This document shows positions 46,039 through 58,246 of a stretch of DNA of 64,000 nt, one piece after another (the stretch's first letter is position 1; the number at the start of each line of letters is the position of its first letter). The translations under genes and the position numbers were made by a program. Origin of the DNA: Lobosporangium transversale (taxonomy: Eukaryota; Mortierellomycota; Mortierellomycetes; Mortierellales; Mortierellaceae); the NCBI RefSeq assembly GCF_002105155.1, contig NW_019029024.1, positions 264,001 through 328,000 on the forward strand. Direction: 5' to 3'. Below the pieces are notes generated by a model. It did not search any database. It was given only the letters and a program-made list of their open reading frames with translations, and had not been told where the DNA came from.

Positions 46039-47345
46039 AACAGTTGCCTATGATTGAAATATAGAAATTAACATTATTGATTATAAAAAAAAAGAATGTG
46101 GAGTTTCTCTTGGTTCTTTGGAACTCACGTGCCTCTGATACATAGGGTTGACCAAGCTTTGTGGGTACCAGCCTGGATGGGAGTTTTTTGGATGACGCAA
46201 AGTTTTTCTTGCAGAGCTTAAGACCATTAGTTTGTACAAAATTCAGTAGTCTGCTCACTAAATACGCGGGCAGAGCCTAGATGATTAATCATTACATATA
46301 GATATACTAGCTAGAAATTCAGAAATCCCACTTTGTTATGCGTGGTTTTATACCATTTACTCTATGCCATAAAACAAAGTGGTAGCCCTCTCTCTAATAA
46401 ACCGCCATTTTGAGTATTTCTTGATTCCACATAGCACTAGGTATTGTTGAAGCAATGCCCAATTGATATTGACTCTATATTTTATTTTTGCGAGCGCTTT
46501 TCGAAGTATACGAAGGGTGCAAGTAAAAGAAGCTGAGTATCATTCTAACTATAAAAAAAATGGTTCGAATTACACCCTTTACGTGGGTGTAAAAAAAAGT
46601 AGTATTCGAAGGAAAAGTTGAGGATCATGCTCAATTTTCATTCAAACAACCTTTTTTTCTGCGCACTTTTTATATAGATAAGTAACCAAAATGGCCACGT
46701 TGTAACAAGGATTTGTTGTATCAATTGACCAAACCTTGACCAGGAAATGAAGCATCGAAGAGGGAGAAGGGCCTTTCCAAACGCATTACGATGTATGGGG
46801 AAGAGTGATGGAGCGGATGGAGAGAAATGGCGAACCGATTCTATCAGGTGTACATGTAGTTTGCGCAGCTGCTCAGAAAATACGCGATCGCACTCGGTCT
46901 ACGACTCAATTCGTAGACATGTAAACCATTACAACAGCAAAAATTGTGTGTATTGTGGAGTATCCAAAGCAATGAAATCCTTCTTTCTTTCTTTTTTTTA
47001 CAAATGTAAATGTGACCATACTTGGACGCGACCAAAGTTCCCAAGGGTCCGGAAAATTTTGTACCAGTTGTATTTCCTTCCGAACCAGTCTTCTACTCCA
47101 CAACTCATCACATCATCTTATACTAAAAAAATCTTTTTGACGTACACATGATGAGCGTCATGTCTCCGTTTCTTGAAAGGTCTTTAATCTTTTTTCTTTT
47201 CCTTATTTTTCTTTTTTTTGCTTTCTTTGCTTTCTTTGCTTTCTTTGCACCACTGCATTCACACATTCACACATCACTCATCTTATTCTCTTTGTTTTAT
47301 TCTCACTCTCACTCTCACTCTCAGACTCTTTCTCTTTCAAACATC
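46039..47345. promoter_or_regulatory. Intergenic region and thiolase promoter
   Basis: No gene is supported; the frame at 46747-47151 lacks family resemblance. Inverted repeats lie at 46328-46337/46373-46382 (10 bp, perfect) and 46564-46577/46585-46610 (nested, interrupted). The last 100 bases are pyrimidine-rich with CTCACT repeats, typical of the leader of a strongly expressed fungal gene. Confidence 0.45.
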
Positions 47346-49258
47346 ATGGCCAATCGCTTAGCTCAGATCGGATCTCACCTCTTGCCTTCATCACCCTCGA
47401 TCCATACAAAGATCGGTACCAAGTCTCCTGATGACGTTGTTGTCGTCGATGCAGTACGCACACCCATGGCACGCGGAAAGAAGGGTGGATTCAAGGACAC
47501 TGTCCCGTAAGTATTTTTTTATTATCTCTTTGTCCATGCATCTGAATCTGGTGTGTATGTAAAAAAATATATATAGCTTAACAGTTCACACGCAAGCCTT
47601 TTCCCACGATATTTGTAATTCCTTTTATCTTTTATTCTTGTCCCTTTATCCTTTTTATCTAATCCATTATTCAAAGAGTTAAAGAAGGGCTCTCTTACTT
47701 TTACAATGTTAAATGAGTCCCGACGCTGTGAAAATATCAGATCTGCATGTGAATAGAGTTTATATTAACGACTTCATCATGATTTACAGTGTGAGTTCAT
47801 GCACTATGTTTATATTAATCTATTTATTAACGTTTATATATTTATTTCAAAATAAAATAGTGAGGATCTTTTGGCAGCAGTTTTGATTGCTATCAAGGAT
47901 CGTACCAAGATCGACCCTACATTAGTAGATGATATCTGTGTGGGAACAGTGTTACAACCAGCTGGAGGGGCCACAGTCTCGAGAATGGCAGCTCTTTATG
48001 CTGGATATCCTGAAAAGACTTCCATTTACACAACGAACCGACAGTGCTCCTCAGGTTTACAGGCTGTTGTGAATATTGCGACTCATATTCAGGCAGGACT
48101 CATTGACATTGGTATCGGCGCTGGTGTTGAGTCCATGACGATGGGTTATGGTCCCTCTGCCATGCCTAGTCAGACGTCCGAGAAGATCCCTCAGGCTAGC
48201 AAGGCTGCCGAGGAGTGTAACCTTCCTATGGGGTAAAGTATCAACATATTTGTACTAAAAAAAAACAAAAAAAAAAAAAAAAAAAAAAAAAATTCATTTG
48301 CTTATTTTAAAATCATCTCGTGATTTTTTTTCCTTTCCCTTCAGAATCACATCCGAGAACGTTGCTAAAGATTATGGAGTCGATCGCAAACGCCAGGATG
48401 CATTTTCTGCTACATCATACCAGAAGGCCGCTTTGGCCCAACGCCAAGGCAAATTCGATAGTGAGATCGTCCCGGTTAAGACAACGATTGTGGATGAAAA
48501 GACGGGAGAGACAAAAGAGATTGTCGTTTCCAAGGATGAAGGCATCCGTGACGGCGTCACTGAAGAGTCTCTTTCGAAGCTCAAGCCAGCTTTTGGAGGT
48601 TGCACCACTGCTGGTAATGCATCCCAGGTCTCAGATGGAGCAGCGGCTGTCTTGTTGATGAAGCGAAAGACAGCTCAGAAACTTGGCTTGCCTATTAGGG
48701 CCAAATATGTTGCTTCTGCTGTCGTAGGTTGTCCTCCCAGGATCATGGGCGTTGGTCCCTTGTATGCTATCCCTGCTGCGTGTAAGAAGGCTGGAATCGA
48801 GATCAAAGATGTAGATGTTTTTGAATTGAATGAGGCATTCGCGTCTCAGGCGGTCTATGTGATCGATGAGTTGGGATTAGACAAGATAAAGGTTAACCCT
48901 CTGGGCGGAGCCATTGCCATGGGTCATCGTAAGTGCTTTTTTCACGTAGCATTTTTTTTCTTCTTCCTGATCCGTATATGCATGATATGTTGCTAGGAAA
49001 CGGAAGGAGGGAACTAAAAAAAAAAAAAAAAAAAAATCGTATTATACATGATCATCTTTTACATAGCTTTGGGATGCACTGGGGCTCGTCAAATTGCCAC
49101 ATTGATTCCTGAACTAGAGCGTCAGGACAAGAAAATTGGACTGACCACAATGTGTATCGGCACAGGCATGGGAATGGCTGCTGTCTGGGTAAGTCTTTAA
49201 TATATGTTGTATAAAGAACTAATAGCGGATACATTTCTTTGAATGCTTGCAGCAATAA
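47346..49258 (+). CDS. POT1: Peroxisomal 3-ketoacyl-CoA thiolase
   Basis: Exons 47346-47506, 47861-48232, 48345-48928, 49067-49188 and a tiny last exon 49253-49258 give 414 residues. The enzyme cleaves 3-ketoacyl-CoA in the last step of fatty-acid beta-oxidation. Residues 4-12 (RLAQIGSHL) fit the PTS2 rule R-L-x5-H-L, so import is by Pex7. The nucleophile is in TTNRQCSSGLQ, the catalytic His in GGAIAMGHPLGCTG (split by the last large intron) and the second Cys in TMCIGTGMGMA. VELNEAFA-type DVFELNEAFA is also present. Length is normal for the FOX3/POT1 family. If the last intron is retained, the end becomes VSL instead of Q; both are short. Intron 1 is unusually long (354 nt). Confidence 0.95.
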
Positions 49259-49604
49259 GAAAACAAAAAACCTAACTTCTGGAAATGCTTTTGCCTATCT
49301 TTATTTCATTAGGAACGCGAGTAAAAAAAATTTTTTTTTTGCTGCCTTAAGGATCCAACAATTTCCTTCATGGGCTTCAAAGTGTGTTATTTGCAATAAA
49401 AATGCATCCTCAATATTCGTATTCTGATTTGAAGGCAAAATGTACCTGTCCAGATTCTTGATAAAAATCGGAGGAGACCTTTGTGAAAAATCTATTGTGA
49501 AGTTTTGTTACTTGAAAGAGGAAATCACAAATGCTTCACTTTCTTTTGTATTGTTTTCGAACCGTGTTTCATCGTCCTCAATAATAATCACATTTTCGGG
49601 AATT

Positions 49605-49635
<31 letters not shown>

Positions 49636-49973
49636 GTCTGATCGTCATCATAGAAAGACCCTCATTGAGTATCGTTACCAGTTTCTCTGCTTAATCGCCT
49701 TCGGTTCTTGCAGGTTCTTGCAGGTTCTTGCAGGTTCTTGCTCTGGGTTTTAAGCTCCTTCAACATTAATGATAGTCGTGGGTTAATAAATATTTTTTAG
49801 TATTCGGACGTTGTATGGTTTCTTTCAGAAAAAGCACGTGGATTGTGACTGAATTTCGTCTCTTTTGTTTATTGAATTTTCCATTTTCGGCCTTTTTCTT
49901 TTTTTTTTTTTTTTGTTCCTTAGACCCTTCCTCTTCCCTCCATCCCTCACTCCTTCCTTCATTCGCCCCAACC
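49259..49973. other. Intergenic region with 10-bp tandem repeat
   Basis: No gene is seen. A T run followed directly by an A run lies at 49601-49635. A tandem repeat of GGTTCTTGCA at 49703-49742 is listed separately. The last 70 bases are the pyrimidine-rich leader of the helicase gene. Confidence 0.5.
49703..49742 (+). repeat. Tandem 10-bp repeat, about 3.8 units
   Basis: Three exact units of GGTTCTTGCA plus a partial fourth (GGTTCTTGCT). Each unit contains TTGCAGG, the consensus of an intron acceptor. Confidence 0.9.
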
Positions 49974-52217
49974 ATGTCTATTCGTCTCCTCTCTATTTTA
50001 CGCCCAGCATTGCGCTCGGCCTCCTTGCGGGCCAGTACAGCCACTCGTGTACTCCCTCGTACTGCCACAGGTTTGTTTTCATGTCTTTTCAGTCTTTTTA
50101 ACCTCAAAACCATAAATGCTGTCGATAGTGACTGAATGCTCTTGATCTCAGCTTACATTGCATATTTCAGTTACCTTCGCTGAGATAATGTAAAGCTAAG
50201 GGAAATGACTCTAATTGTGTGTCTTTGATTTTGTGCATCTCTTATCTCTTTGGGTTTCTTTCAGTCAACGCATTTCCAGCATTGACGTCGCACTTGCAGA
50301 GAACTGTTGGTTTTCACACTCAGCCGATTCGTCTTCAGGCTGTTAACCAAGAAGCACTAAGCGAACAGATTGAAGGCCAGCTGCCCACTCGCTTTGATGA
50401 AGTTTCTTTGCATCCTAACACTACCAAAGCTATCAAGACTATCTTCAAGTATGAAACCATGTCAAAGGTTCAGTCAGAGGTACTGTCGCTGCTTCCTACA
50501 GACACAGATATGTTTGTCAAAGCGAAAACTGGAACAGGAAAAACATTGGCGTTCTTGATCCCTGCCCTTGAGACTGTCTTGGCTAAGACTGATCCTAAAA
50601 CTTTGAGGCGGGGTGAGATGGCTACTTGCTTGATTGTTTCTCCAACCAGAGAGCTGGCTCAGCAAATTGCAGAGGAGGCAAGGAAACTAGCTAAGCTCCA
50701 CAAGTTCAATGTTCACTGTCTTGTTGGTGGTGAGAGTAAGAGTCAGCAGATCCGTCAGCTGAACAGTAAGCGTGTGGATATTGTTGTTGGAACTCCTGGT
50801 CGATTAAATGATATGATTGAATCCGTCCGAGAGTTCCGCTCGCAGCTAGAGGGTGTTAAAGTCGTAAGTGGCTTTTTTTTTTTTTCTCTTTGTTTCATTC
50901 TATTTTTTAATATTATATTTTTGAGGCTACTTTGAGTATTTATGTTCTTAATTGTTATCCCTGGCATTATAGTTGATTTTGGATGAAGCTGATCAGCTGT
51001 TGGACATGGGATTTAAGGACAGCATTGAGAACATTGTAGATGCGCTGCCAAAGGAGCGTCAGACTCTGTTCTTCTCAGCTACTGTTTCGTCCCAGATCAA
51101 ATCGATTGCCCGTACCTCTCTTAAGCCAAACTTCACATTCATCGATACCGTGGACCCTAACGAAGCCAACACCAATTTGCAAGTCAATCAATCATACTGC
51201 GTTACTTCATATGAGCAACAATTGCCACTTCTACATCATATCATTGAGGACCATAAGAGAAAAAACCCCCACGGCAAAGTCATGGTCTTCTTGCCTACGA
51301 CACGAGGCACACAACTCTACGCTTCGCTCTTTGAGGAACTCACATCATACCGCCTTTTCTCCCTACATTCCAAGAAGTCTCAAGAACAACGCACCAAGAC
51401 CTCAGATCGTTTCCGTAAGAGCAGAGGCTCCATCATGTTTACCTCAGATGTTTCTGCTCGTGGTGTCGACTATCCTGATGTCTCACTTGTTGTTCAGGTT
51501 GGTATTCCTTCCTCTAAGGAGCAATATATCCATCGAGTCGGCCGTACAGGACGTGCGGGAAAGACTGGAGAGGGTGTTTTGATGGTCACCCATATGGAGA
51601 AATCGTTCTTGGATCACATGTCCGATCTTCCTTTGACCCAAAATGAGATCGCCAAGAATGTCGATGAGATTATGAACGATACGTCCTTGATGGCTAAGCT
51701 TACAGCCGCCAAGCAGGCTCAGGACCCTGATATGCTCTATGATGCCTTTACAGCATACCTCGGATACTGTAAGTACTCATAGGTTCTTATTTACATTGTT
51801 ATTTTTCAAAATATCTATTTTATGCCATAGCAAGGACTAATAAGGTAATTTTTTTGTTTAACTATAGACACTGGTCGAACGGATGTTTTGACTTGTCCCA
51901 AGCGCGATATCCTTGAATCAGCGAAGCAGTATGTTGTACACCTTGGTGCAGATGAGCCTCCTCATGTAAGTGAGGCTTTCTTGACTAAGCTCGGATTCAA
52001 CTCACGAACTTCTTCACGTGGCGGATCTTCCCGTGATCGTGGTTTCAGTGGTGGATTTTCAAGGGGGCGTGATAACTTCGCTGGTAACCGTGGTAACTTC
52101 CGTGACCGCTCTTCATCAAGATATAGCGAGCGCAGCTTTGGCCGTGGCGACAGGAATTCATCATACGGCCGTAACGACCGCAGAGGTAGTTCTGACCGCT
52201 TCTTCTCAAGAGATTAG
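49974..52217 (+). CDS. MSS116: Mitochondrial DEAD-box RNA helicase, MSS116/CYT-19-like
   Basis: Four exons (49974-50070, 50265-50863, 50973-51768, 51868-52217) give 613 residues. The first 32-residue exon is an Arg/Ser/Ala-rich presequence (MSIRLLSILRPALRSASLR). All helicase motifs are intact: AKTGTGKT, SPTRELA, GG, GTPGR, DEAD (LILDEADQLLDMGF), SAT, SDVSARGVD and HRVGRTGR. After the helicase core comes an MSS116-type helical extension, then a Gly/Arg/Ser/Asp-rich basic tail (RGGSSRDRGFSGGFSRGRD). Known relatives are RNA chaperones for group I and II intron splicing and mitochondrial translation. The contrast with the motif-less eIF4A-like protein at 3705 shows that the degeneration there is real. 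The start is the only ATG giving a presequence. Confidence 0.94.
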
Positions 52218-52580
52218 AACAGTCAAATCTACATGTGTTTTTATACAATAGTTTAGTTTATCAATTTCCTTTTTGCATATGTAGTTTTGTCCTCTTTGTT
52301 TTCATATTTCATCGATTGCCCATCATTATATTTAGTACGAACATTTTCATTATAGACAAGCACAGCACCACCAATGTTTATTATTATGAACGAGGCCAAG
52401 GTGGTTCTTTGTTAATGCGGATTGTAAGTTGAGATTGTTATTCGTTGGGGTCCTCGCTTTAAGGGGTATCGATCTTGTCACACTCATTTGCCCAATTTTG
52501 CGCTGTGTGAAACGAAGGGGAACTTTCTCCCCCTCTGTTTGCTGCCCCTTTGTCCTTCCTCCCCCTTCTTGCTTAGCAAC
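52218..52580. promoter_or_regulatory. Short intergenic region between MSS116 and sorting nexin genes
   Basis: These 363 bp must hold the end of the helicase transcript and the promoter of the next gene. The last 60 bases are CT-rich. No specific site is called. Confidence 0.5.
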
Positions 52581-55074
52581 ATGGCCCAGGACTTTAGCGA
52601 TCCACTCACATCGGCTACCTATACCTCTCCAAGGATTGTTTCTGGACATGACCCACTGCTTGCATTCCCATCCACAATTGCACCCATTTCAGCCTCAGTA
52701 ACGACTAAGCAGCAGACTGATGCACTCACATCCACATCTACATCCATAAAGGCCACAAGTAGCAGCATTGCTCAGAGCACTTCCGATTCGCTCTCTCCTC
52801 CTTCCTCTAAGAAACAGATACCACAAAATTATTCTACTACTACGAAAGTTGTACGGCAAAAAGCCCTGTCATCATCCTCTACACCCACTCCGTCGTCGTC
52901 GTCGTCGTCTGCGGCAAAGCCTCCCGCAACAGGGGCTATTGCCAATAGTCTCTCTGAAGTCTCGTCTTTTTCATCTCCTTCTTCTCCATTATCACGCCCT
53001 TTTTCAGATCCACTTCGCGACGATAGCACTAGCGAGAATTATTCAGTCTATCCAAAGCACAATAGTTACACTTATAACAAAGCGAGTCATGTCAACAGTG
53101 ATCATAGCATAAACCTTCCTGTGAGCCCGAATGTCGGTCCAATTACCAGTAGTAGAAACTATGCCTACAACACTCCTAATTCATCCATGCCTTCATCTCC
53201 TTCTTCCACACCAGTTGCCTCATCCCAAAAGCCAGTCTTACCATCATCACCATCCACAAGTATTAGACCCAACCCTTCATATGATCAGCAACGTGCGAGG
53301 GCTCCGCAATACTTGCACATTACATTTCAGGATACAGATCGAAGAGGCAAAGATGGCATGTTCGTACTATCCGCTCAGGTATAGCTAGGTCGTATATAGA
53401 GAAGAAGTGGATAAAGGGTATCAGGGTGCAAAAGGCATCATTTGTGCTTCTCTGCTTTGCTTGTCTTAAAAATCTGTAATATTTTTTTTCCGCCCTCCTG
53501 TTTCTCATATCACGCGCCTCATGTTTCGAACTCTAGACAAACATGCCGAGATTTAGACGCCAGTCATACCAAAATATCATGCGATCATACGTCGAGTTTG
53601 TCAGGTTAAGGGAACATCTTGTGGCAGAGCACCCAGAAGTGATTGTGCCAGCTTTACCTCCTGAACGATCATTAGTGAGTGCATCGGACATTGAATCCAT
53701 GCGACTGTTTGTGGAAAGAATCAGTCACCATCCAACACTTTCTCAGGATTATGAGCTACAAATGTTTATTGAATCAGAGTTTGGGGTAGGTCAGGAATGA
53801 AAGATCGACCAAGAGCTTTGTGTCTAGACTGTCTACATTACCTAACTATTGTCATTTTATTATTGCTATTATTATTTTGGCTTCAACAGTTTTTACCTCC
53901 TGCAAAACCAAAGAAGATTTTAGGAAAGTTGCTTAATATCGGTGTCAAACGGTTCAGTTCTGGTGGTGGTACAGTCGCTTCTTTGGACGACACAGATGAT
54001 GAATTCGAAGAAGAAAAGACAGTAGCATCGAAGATGGAGACGAAACTGCAGACTGTCATCAAATGCTTAGACAAGGAAATCAAAGCACGGCGAGGTAAAG
54101 AGAGGCTTACAGTACAGTAGCACAAAGTTTGAGAGAGAGAAACCAACACAGTATAATATGATGTATTACCGACTTGTCTATAACCAGCTTTGCTGCTGCG
54201 CATCCTCTTCATCTAGATTTCAGCTCGAAAGAATCTGAACTAGCCACACTGAGTAACGCGTGGGCAGCTAATGAAAGTTCGCCTGAAATGGCAAGGTTAT
54301 TTAAGCTGTTGTCAAAACCACTGGATGGCATGGCAAAAACGAGCAAAGCCCAAGTATGTTTGTGGACAAGTATTGAGTATCTAGTAAATCAGTTTGCCTA
54401 GGTGTACAAATGCTAACATTGAGTGCATTATATTCTAAACAAATTCATGAACAGGTTGGGGGCGATGCGACTGTTTTAGGAAGTTTCCTCGAGTATAAAC
54501 TCCAGCATGTTCAAACACTTGGCAATGCTCTTGACTATCGGATGTCGGTCTTAAGCGAGTATGATGCTGCCATCAAATCTACAGAGAGTAAGAGGAAAAC
54601 CATGGAGAGACTACGCTCGTCTACCAATATCAATCCTGAAAAGGCGACAGATAGCATTGATGACTTTGAAGATGTAGGTGCGCAAGATGATTTGAACCCT
54701 TGTGGCTCTGGAGCAAAAGCAAAAGCAAAAAAAAAAAAAAAAAAAAGATTGTTCCCCCAAAGAATTTCATTGTCGTCATTGCTCTTCGAAACTCAAAAAG
54801 ATTTTCCGCTTTTTTTATTTTTATTTTAAAGGCGGCTCTCTTTGAAGGAAACATGAAAAAGCGGGTAGAGCAGATCTCAGAAGCGCTCAACAAGGATTTG
54901 AGGGGCTATAAACAACAGAGTCAGGAAGATCTTCTACGTGCTTTGCAACAATATAGTCAACGGCAGATAGGATTTGAGCGAGCAAAACTAGAGGAGCTGC
55001 TTTCTGTCGGAGCAGGATTATATGTAGACAAATATCAGGGCGAAGCAACTGATTACAGTCAGCATTTGCCATAA
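52581..55074 (+). CDS. PX-BAR sorting nexin, Vps17-like retromer subunit
   Basis: Exons 52581-53378, 53537-53785, 53890-54094, 54217-54353, 54455-54673 and 54832-55074 give 616 residues. The first 240 residues are Ser/Thr/Pro-rich and disordered. A PX domain follows (YLHITFQDTDRRGKDG, TNMPRFRRQSYQNIMRSYVEF, IVPALPPERS, RISHHPTLSQDYELQMFI). The rest is a helical BAR region (EYKLQHVQTLGNALDYRMSVL, ALFEGNMKKRVEQISEALNK). In retromer, Vps17 pairs with Vps5 to bend endosomal membranes for endosome-to-Golgi recycling. The PX pocket looks atypical, as known for Vps17, but the subfamily call is tentative (other SNX-BARs are possible). The acceptor before exon 4 is uncertain; an expected 'ARREL...FAAAH' helix might use a different site. 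Intron 5 has an A run. Confidence 0.8.
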
Positions 55075-55126
55075 TAATATTAAAGCCTTATTGCTTAGCT
55101 TGTTAAACTTGCTTAAATGCGTATTT

Positions 55127-55164
<38 letters not shown>

Positions 55165-55542
55165 GCACCCTGTTACTACTACTGTTGAAGAAGAATCCGA
55201 CAGATTTTTATGAATTGAGCGGTATTTTATATGTGAAGGAAATATATTAACGGTTATCTTCGGAGAGAAGTGGAGGCCTTAGGCCAAGCATGATTGGGTG
55301 CGCAACCTTTCGGAAACTCACAGAAAACAAAAGAATAAAAAGAATAAAAAGGCGTAGCGGGGCATTAAAGATTTGAAAGATGGTGACTGTGAGTTGAGCT
55401 CGTTTGCCTTTTTCGGACAGGGTCGGATCAGTGGCTTGCCCTGTCAACAAGCATCAAGCTGAATATTTAACGGCTCACCGCGCAAAAGAAAGGATTCCCA
55501 CCTTCCTCTCTTTTTCCCCCTTCTCGACAACATCAACCAACA
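55075..55542. promoter_or_regulatory. Promoter of mitochondrial Hsp70
   Basis: A T run at 55129-55159 follows the sorting nexin end. The remaining 380 bases should contain the HSP70 promoter and leader. I looked for tandem nGAAnnTTCn units (heat-shock elements) and found none that is clean. The last 60 bases are CT-rich with CATCAACCAACA just before the ATG. Confidence 0.5.
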
Positions 55543-57694
55543 ATGTTGAATCTCGCACGCTTGTCCCGATCTTCGGCTGCTATTCAAGCCAGAAAGGTAA
55601 GCTGCCTCTCCTTTTTCCAACAAACAAGACATTGCAACTACCTGATCAACTTTTGAATTCTCAGGAACAACCAAAATGGAAAAGAGATCTGAATCAGGGG
55701 TAATTTTCAGGGCGAAACAAAAAGTGTCAACATTTTGTTTAACACACGCTATGCATCTGCACTCTCTCTCCTTGTCTCTCTCTTAGTTTGCTACTCGCTC
55801 CTACAGCTCAGTTAATGGACCCGTCATCGGTATCGATCTCGGAACCACCAACTCCTGTGTTGGTATCATGGAGGGTAAGATTCCCCGCGTCATTGAAAAC
55901 GCCGAGGGTGCCCGTACTACCCCCTCGATTGTAGCCTTTACTAAGGAGGGCGAGCTCGTTGTTGGTCAGGCTGCCAAGCGTCAGGCTGTTGTCAATCCCG
56001 AGAACACCCTCTATGCCACTAAGCGTTTGATCGGTCGTCTCTACTCCGACAAGGCTGTTCAGCATGATATCAAGACTGTCTCATACAAGATTGTTAAGCA
56101 CCAGAATGGTGATGCATGGGTCGAAGCCCGCGGTAAGCAGTACTCCCCCTCCCAGATTGGTGCTTTCGTTCTCGGAAAGATGAAGGAAACTGCTGAGGGC
56201 TACCTCGGAAAGAAGGTCGGCCACGCTGTTGTCACTGTCCCTGCCTACTTCAACGATGCCCAGCGTCAGGCTACCAAGGATGCCGGAAAGATTGCCGGTC
56301 TGGATGTTCTTCGTGTTATCAACGAGCCTACTGCCGCTGCCCTCGCCTACGGTTTGGACAAGGCAGGTGACCGTGTTGTTGCTGTCTATGACTTGGGTGG
56401 TGGTACGTTCGATATCTCCATTCTTGAGATCCAGAACGGTGTCTTTGAGGTCAAGTCTACAAACGGAGACACTGCCCTTGGTGGTGAGGACTTTGATGCT
56501 ATGCTCGTCAAGTACGTCGTTGAAGAGTTCAAGAAGGAGCAAGGCTTGGATCTTTCAAATGATCGCATGGCCATTCAGCGTATCCGTGAGGGTGTCGAGA
56601 AGGCCAAGATTGAGTTGTCTTCGACTCTCCAGACCGACATCAACCTTCCTTACATCACTGCCGATGCAACTGGTCCTAAGCACATCAACATCAAGATGAC
56701 TCGCAGCAAGTTTGAGTCCCTTGCTAAGGACCTCATCAACCGCACCATCGAACCCTGCCAGAAGGCTATTAAGGATGCTGGCATTTCAACCGGCGATATC
56801 AATGAGGTCGTTCTCGTCGGAGGTATGTCCCGTGTGCCCAAAGTCATCGAAACTGTCAAGCAGGTTTTCGGCCGCGATCCCGGCAAATCTGTCAATCCCG
56901 ATGAGGCTGTTGCTATTGGTGCTGCCATTCAAGGAGGTGTCTTGGCTGGATCTGTGACCGATATTCTGTTGCTCGATGTCACCCCTCTCTCACTCGGAAT
57001 TGAGACCCTCGGTGGTGTCTTTACCCGTTTGATCAACCGCAACACCACTATCCCTACAAAGAAGTCCCAGGTTTTCTCTACTGCTGCTGATGGCCAGACC
57101 CAGGTTCAGGTTCGTGTCTTCCAAGGAGAGCGTGAGCTGGTCCGTGATAACAAGCTCTTGGGTGACTTTAATTTACACGGTATTGCCCCTGCTCCTAAGG
57201 GTGTTCCTCAGATCGAGGTCTCGTTCGATATTGATGCCGACGGTATTGTCAACGTTGGTGCCAAGGATAAGGCTACTGGTCGTGATCAGTCCATGTCCAT
57301 TGTTGCCTCCTCTGGTCTCTCCTCTGATGAGATTGAGAAGATGATCAAGGACTCTGAACTCTTTGCTGACTCTGATCGCAAGAAGAAGGAGCAGATCGAG
57401 GCTACCAATCAGGCCGAGTCAATCATCTCGGAGACTGAGAAGCACATGAGTGACTTTAAGGATCAATTGGACTTGACCGAAGCTCAAAAGATCAAGGACC
57501 AGATCACTAAACTCCGTGAGGTCCTTGCTAAGGGTGAGACCGTTGAGGCTGAGGAGATCAAGAAGGAGTCGACTGATCTTCAGCAAGGCTCTCTCAAGCT
57601 CTTCGAGATGGTCTACAAGAAGAACGCTGCCAACTCAACTTCCTCATCATCCGAGGGTACCACCGTCGAGAACGAGGAGCCCAAGAAGAACTAA
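55543..57694 (+). CDS. SSC1: Mitochondrial Hsp70 chaperone (SSC1/DnaK type)
   Basis: Two exons (55543-55596, 55787-57694) give 653 residues. Exon 1 encodes most of the presequence ([18 protein letters not shown]). The ATPase domain starts at [18 protein letters not shown], with [35 protein letters not shown] and [12 protein letters not shown]. The [11 protein letters not shown] and [14 protein letters not shown] motifs are of DnaK/SSC1 type. The substrate domain is followed by a helical lid and an acidic, Ser-rich end. It drives matrix import with Tim44 and folds matrix proteins with Mdj1 and Mge1. GC content and codon choice (many C-ending codons) differ from neighbours, consistent with high expression. 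There is only one intron in the body. Long antisense frames reflect this codon bias, not genes. Confidence 0.98.
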
Positions 57695-58246
57695 GCTTTT
57701 CCCATCTTAGTTTTTGACGTGTGTGTTGTTTTTTTTTTATACTTATTTGTCACATTTTCTATATTCATTTTCAACCCCATGTAACATCAGTCAAAACATT
57801 TCCCATCTTGTCATATTTTTTATCTGTTTTTTTTTTTTTTGCCCTATTCTTTTTTCATTCATTCATTAGATATTTAGATATTGATAGAAAAAAAAAAAGA
57901 AAGAACCACCAAAAAAGATAGACTTCTGTAATTATCTCACCATAATAAATCTAGACTTGAAAAAGGCACGGTATTGCTGTAAAAGGATGTCATTAGAAAG
58001 ATATTATGATGAAACTAATCAACTGGCCTACACCTCCGATTCACGCTCCCTACTACGACCGAGTTTCTTACTGTGATGGCAGGTAAGGACAACACAAATC
58101 AAAATAAAGGAGCTAAATGAAGATAAGCCACCATAATAATTTCCCCTGCCAGACAAAGAGTTGAAGGCAGATCACCGTCATTTTTTTTTTTTCTCATTAC
58201 ACGTCTGTGGACTGGACTGACAGAAGGAAGGGATCTCTCCTATACA
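57695..58246. other. Intergenic region
   Basis: This holds the HSP70 3' UTR (T-rich, AATAAA near 57945) and the promoter of the bS21m gene. No gene or RNA is seen. Confidence 0.5.

Noticed and set aside
46561-46590. GGTTCGAAT resembling a tRNA T-loop
   Set aside because: No acceptor, D or anticodon arms can be folded around it; it is explained by an inverted repeat.
46747-47151. 134-residue frame upstream of the thiolase gene
   Set aside because: No recognisable domain; it overlaps probable promoter DNA and ends in low-complexity sequence.
55300-55330. Possible heat-shock element in the SSC1 promoter (TTTCGGAAACT)
   Set aside because: The spacing between TTC and GAA-like triplets does not fit nTTCnnGAAn repeats.
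55808-56928. Long antisense open frames opposite the mitochondrial Hsp70 gene
   Set aside because: Antisense frames opposite highly biased Hsp70 codons are a familiar artefact; no motifs, splice sites or start context support a gene.
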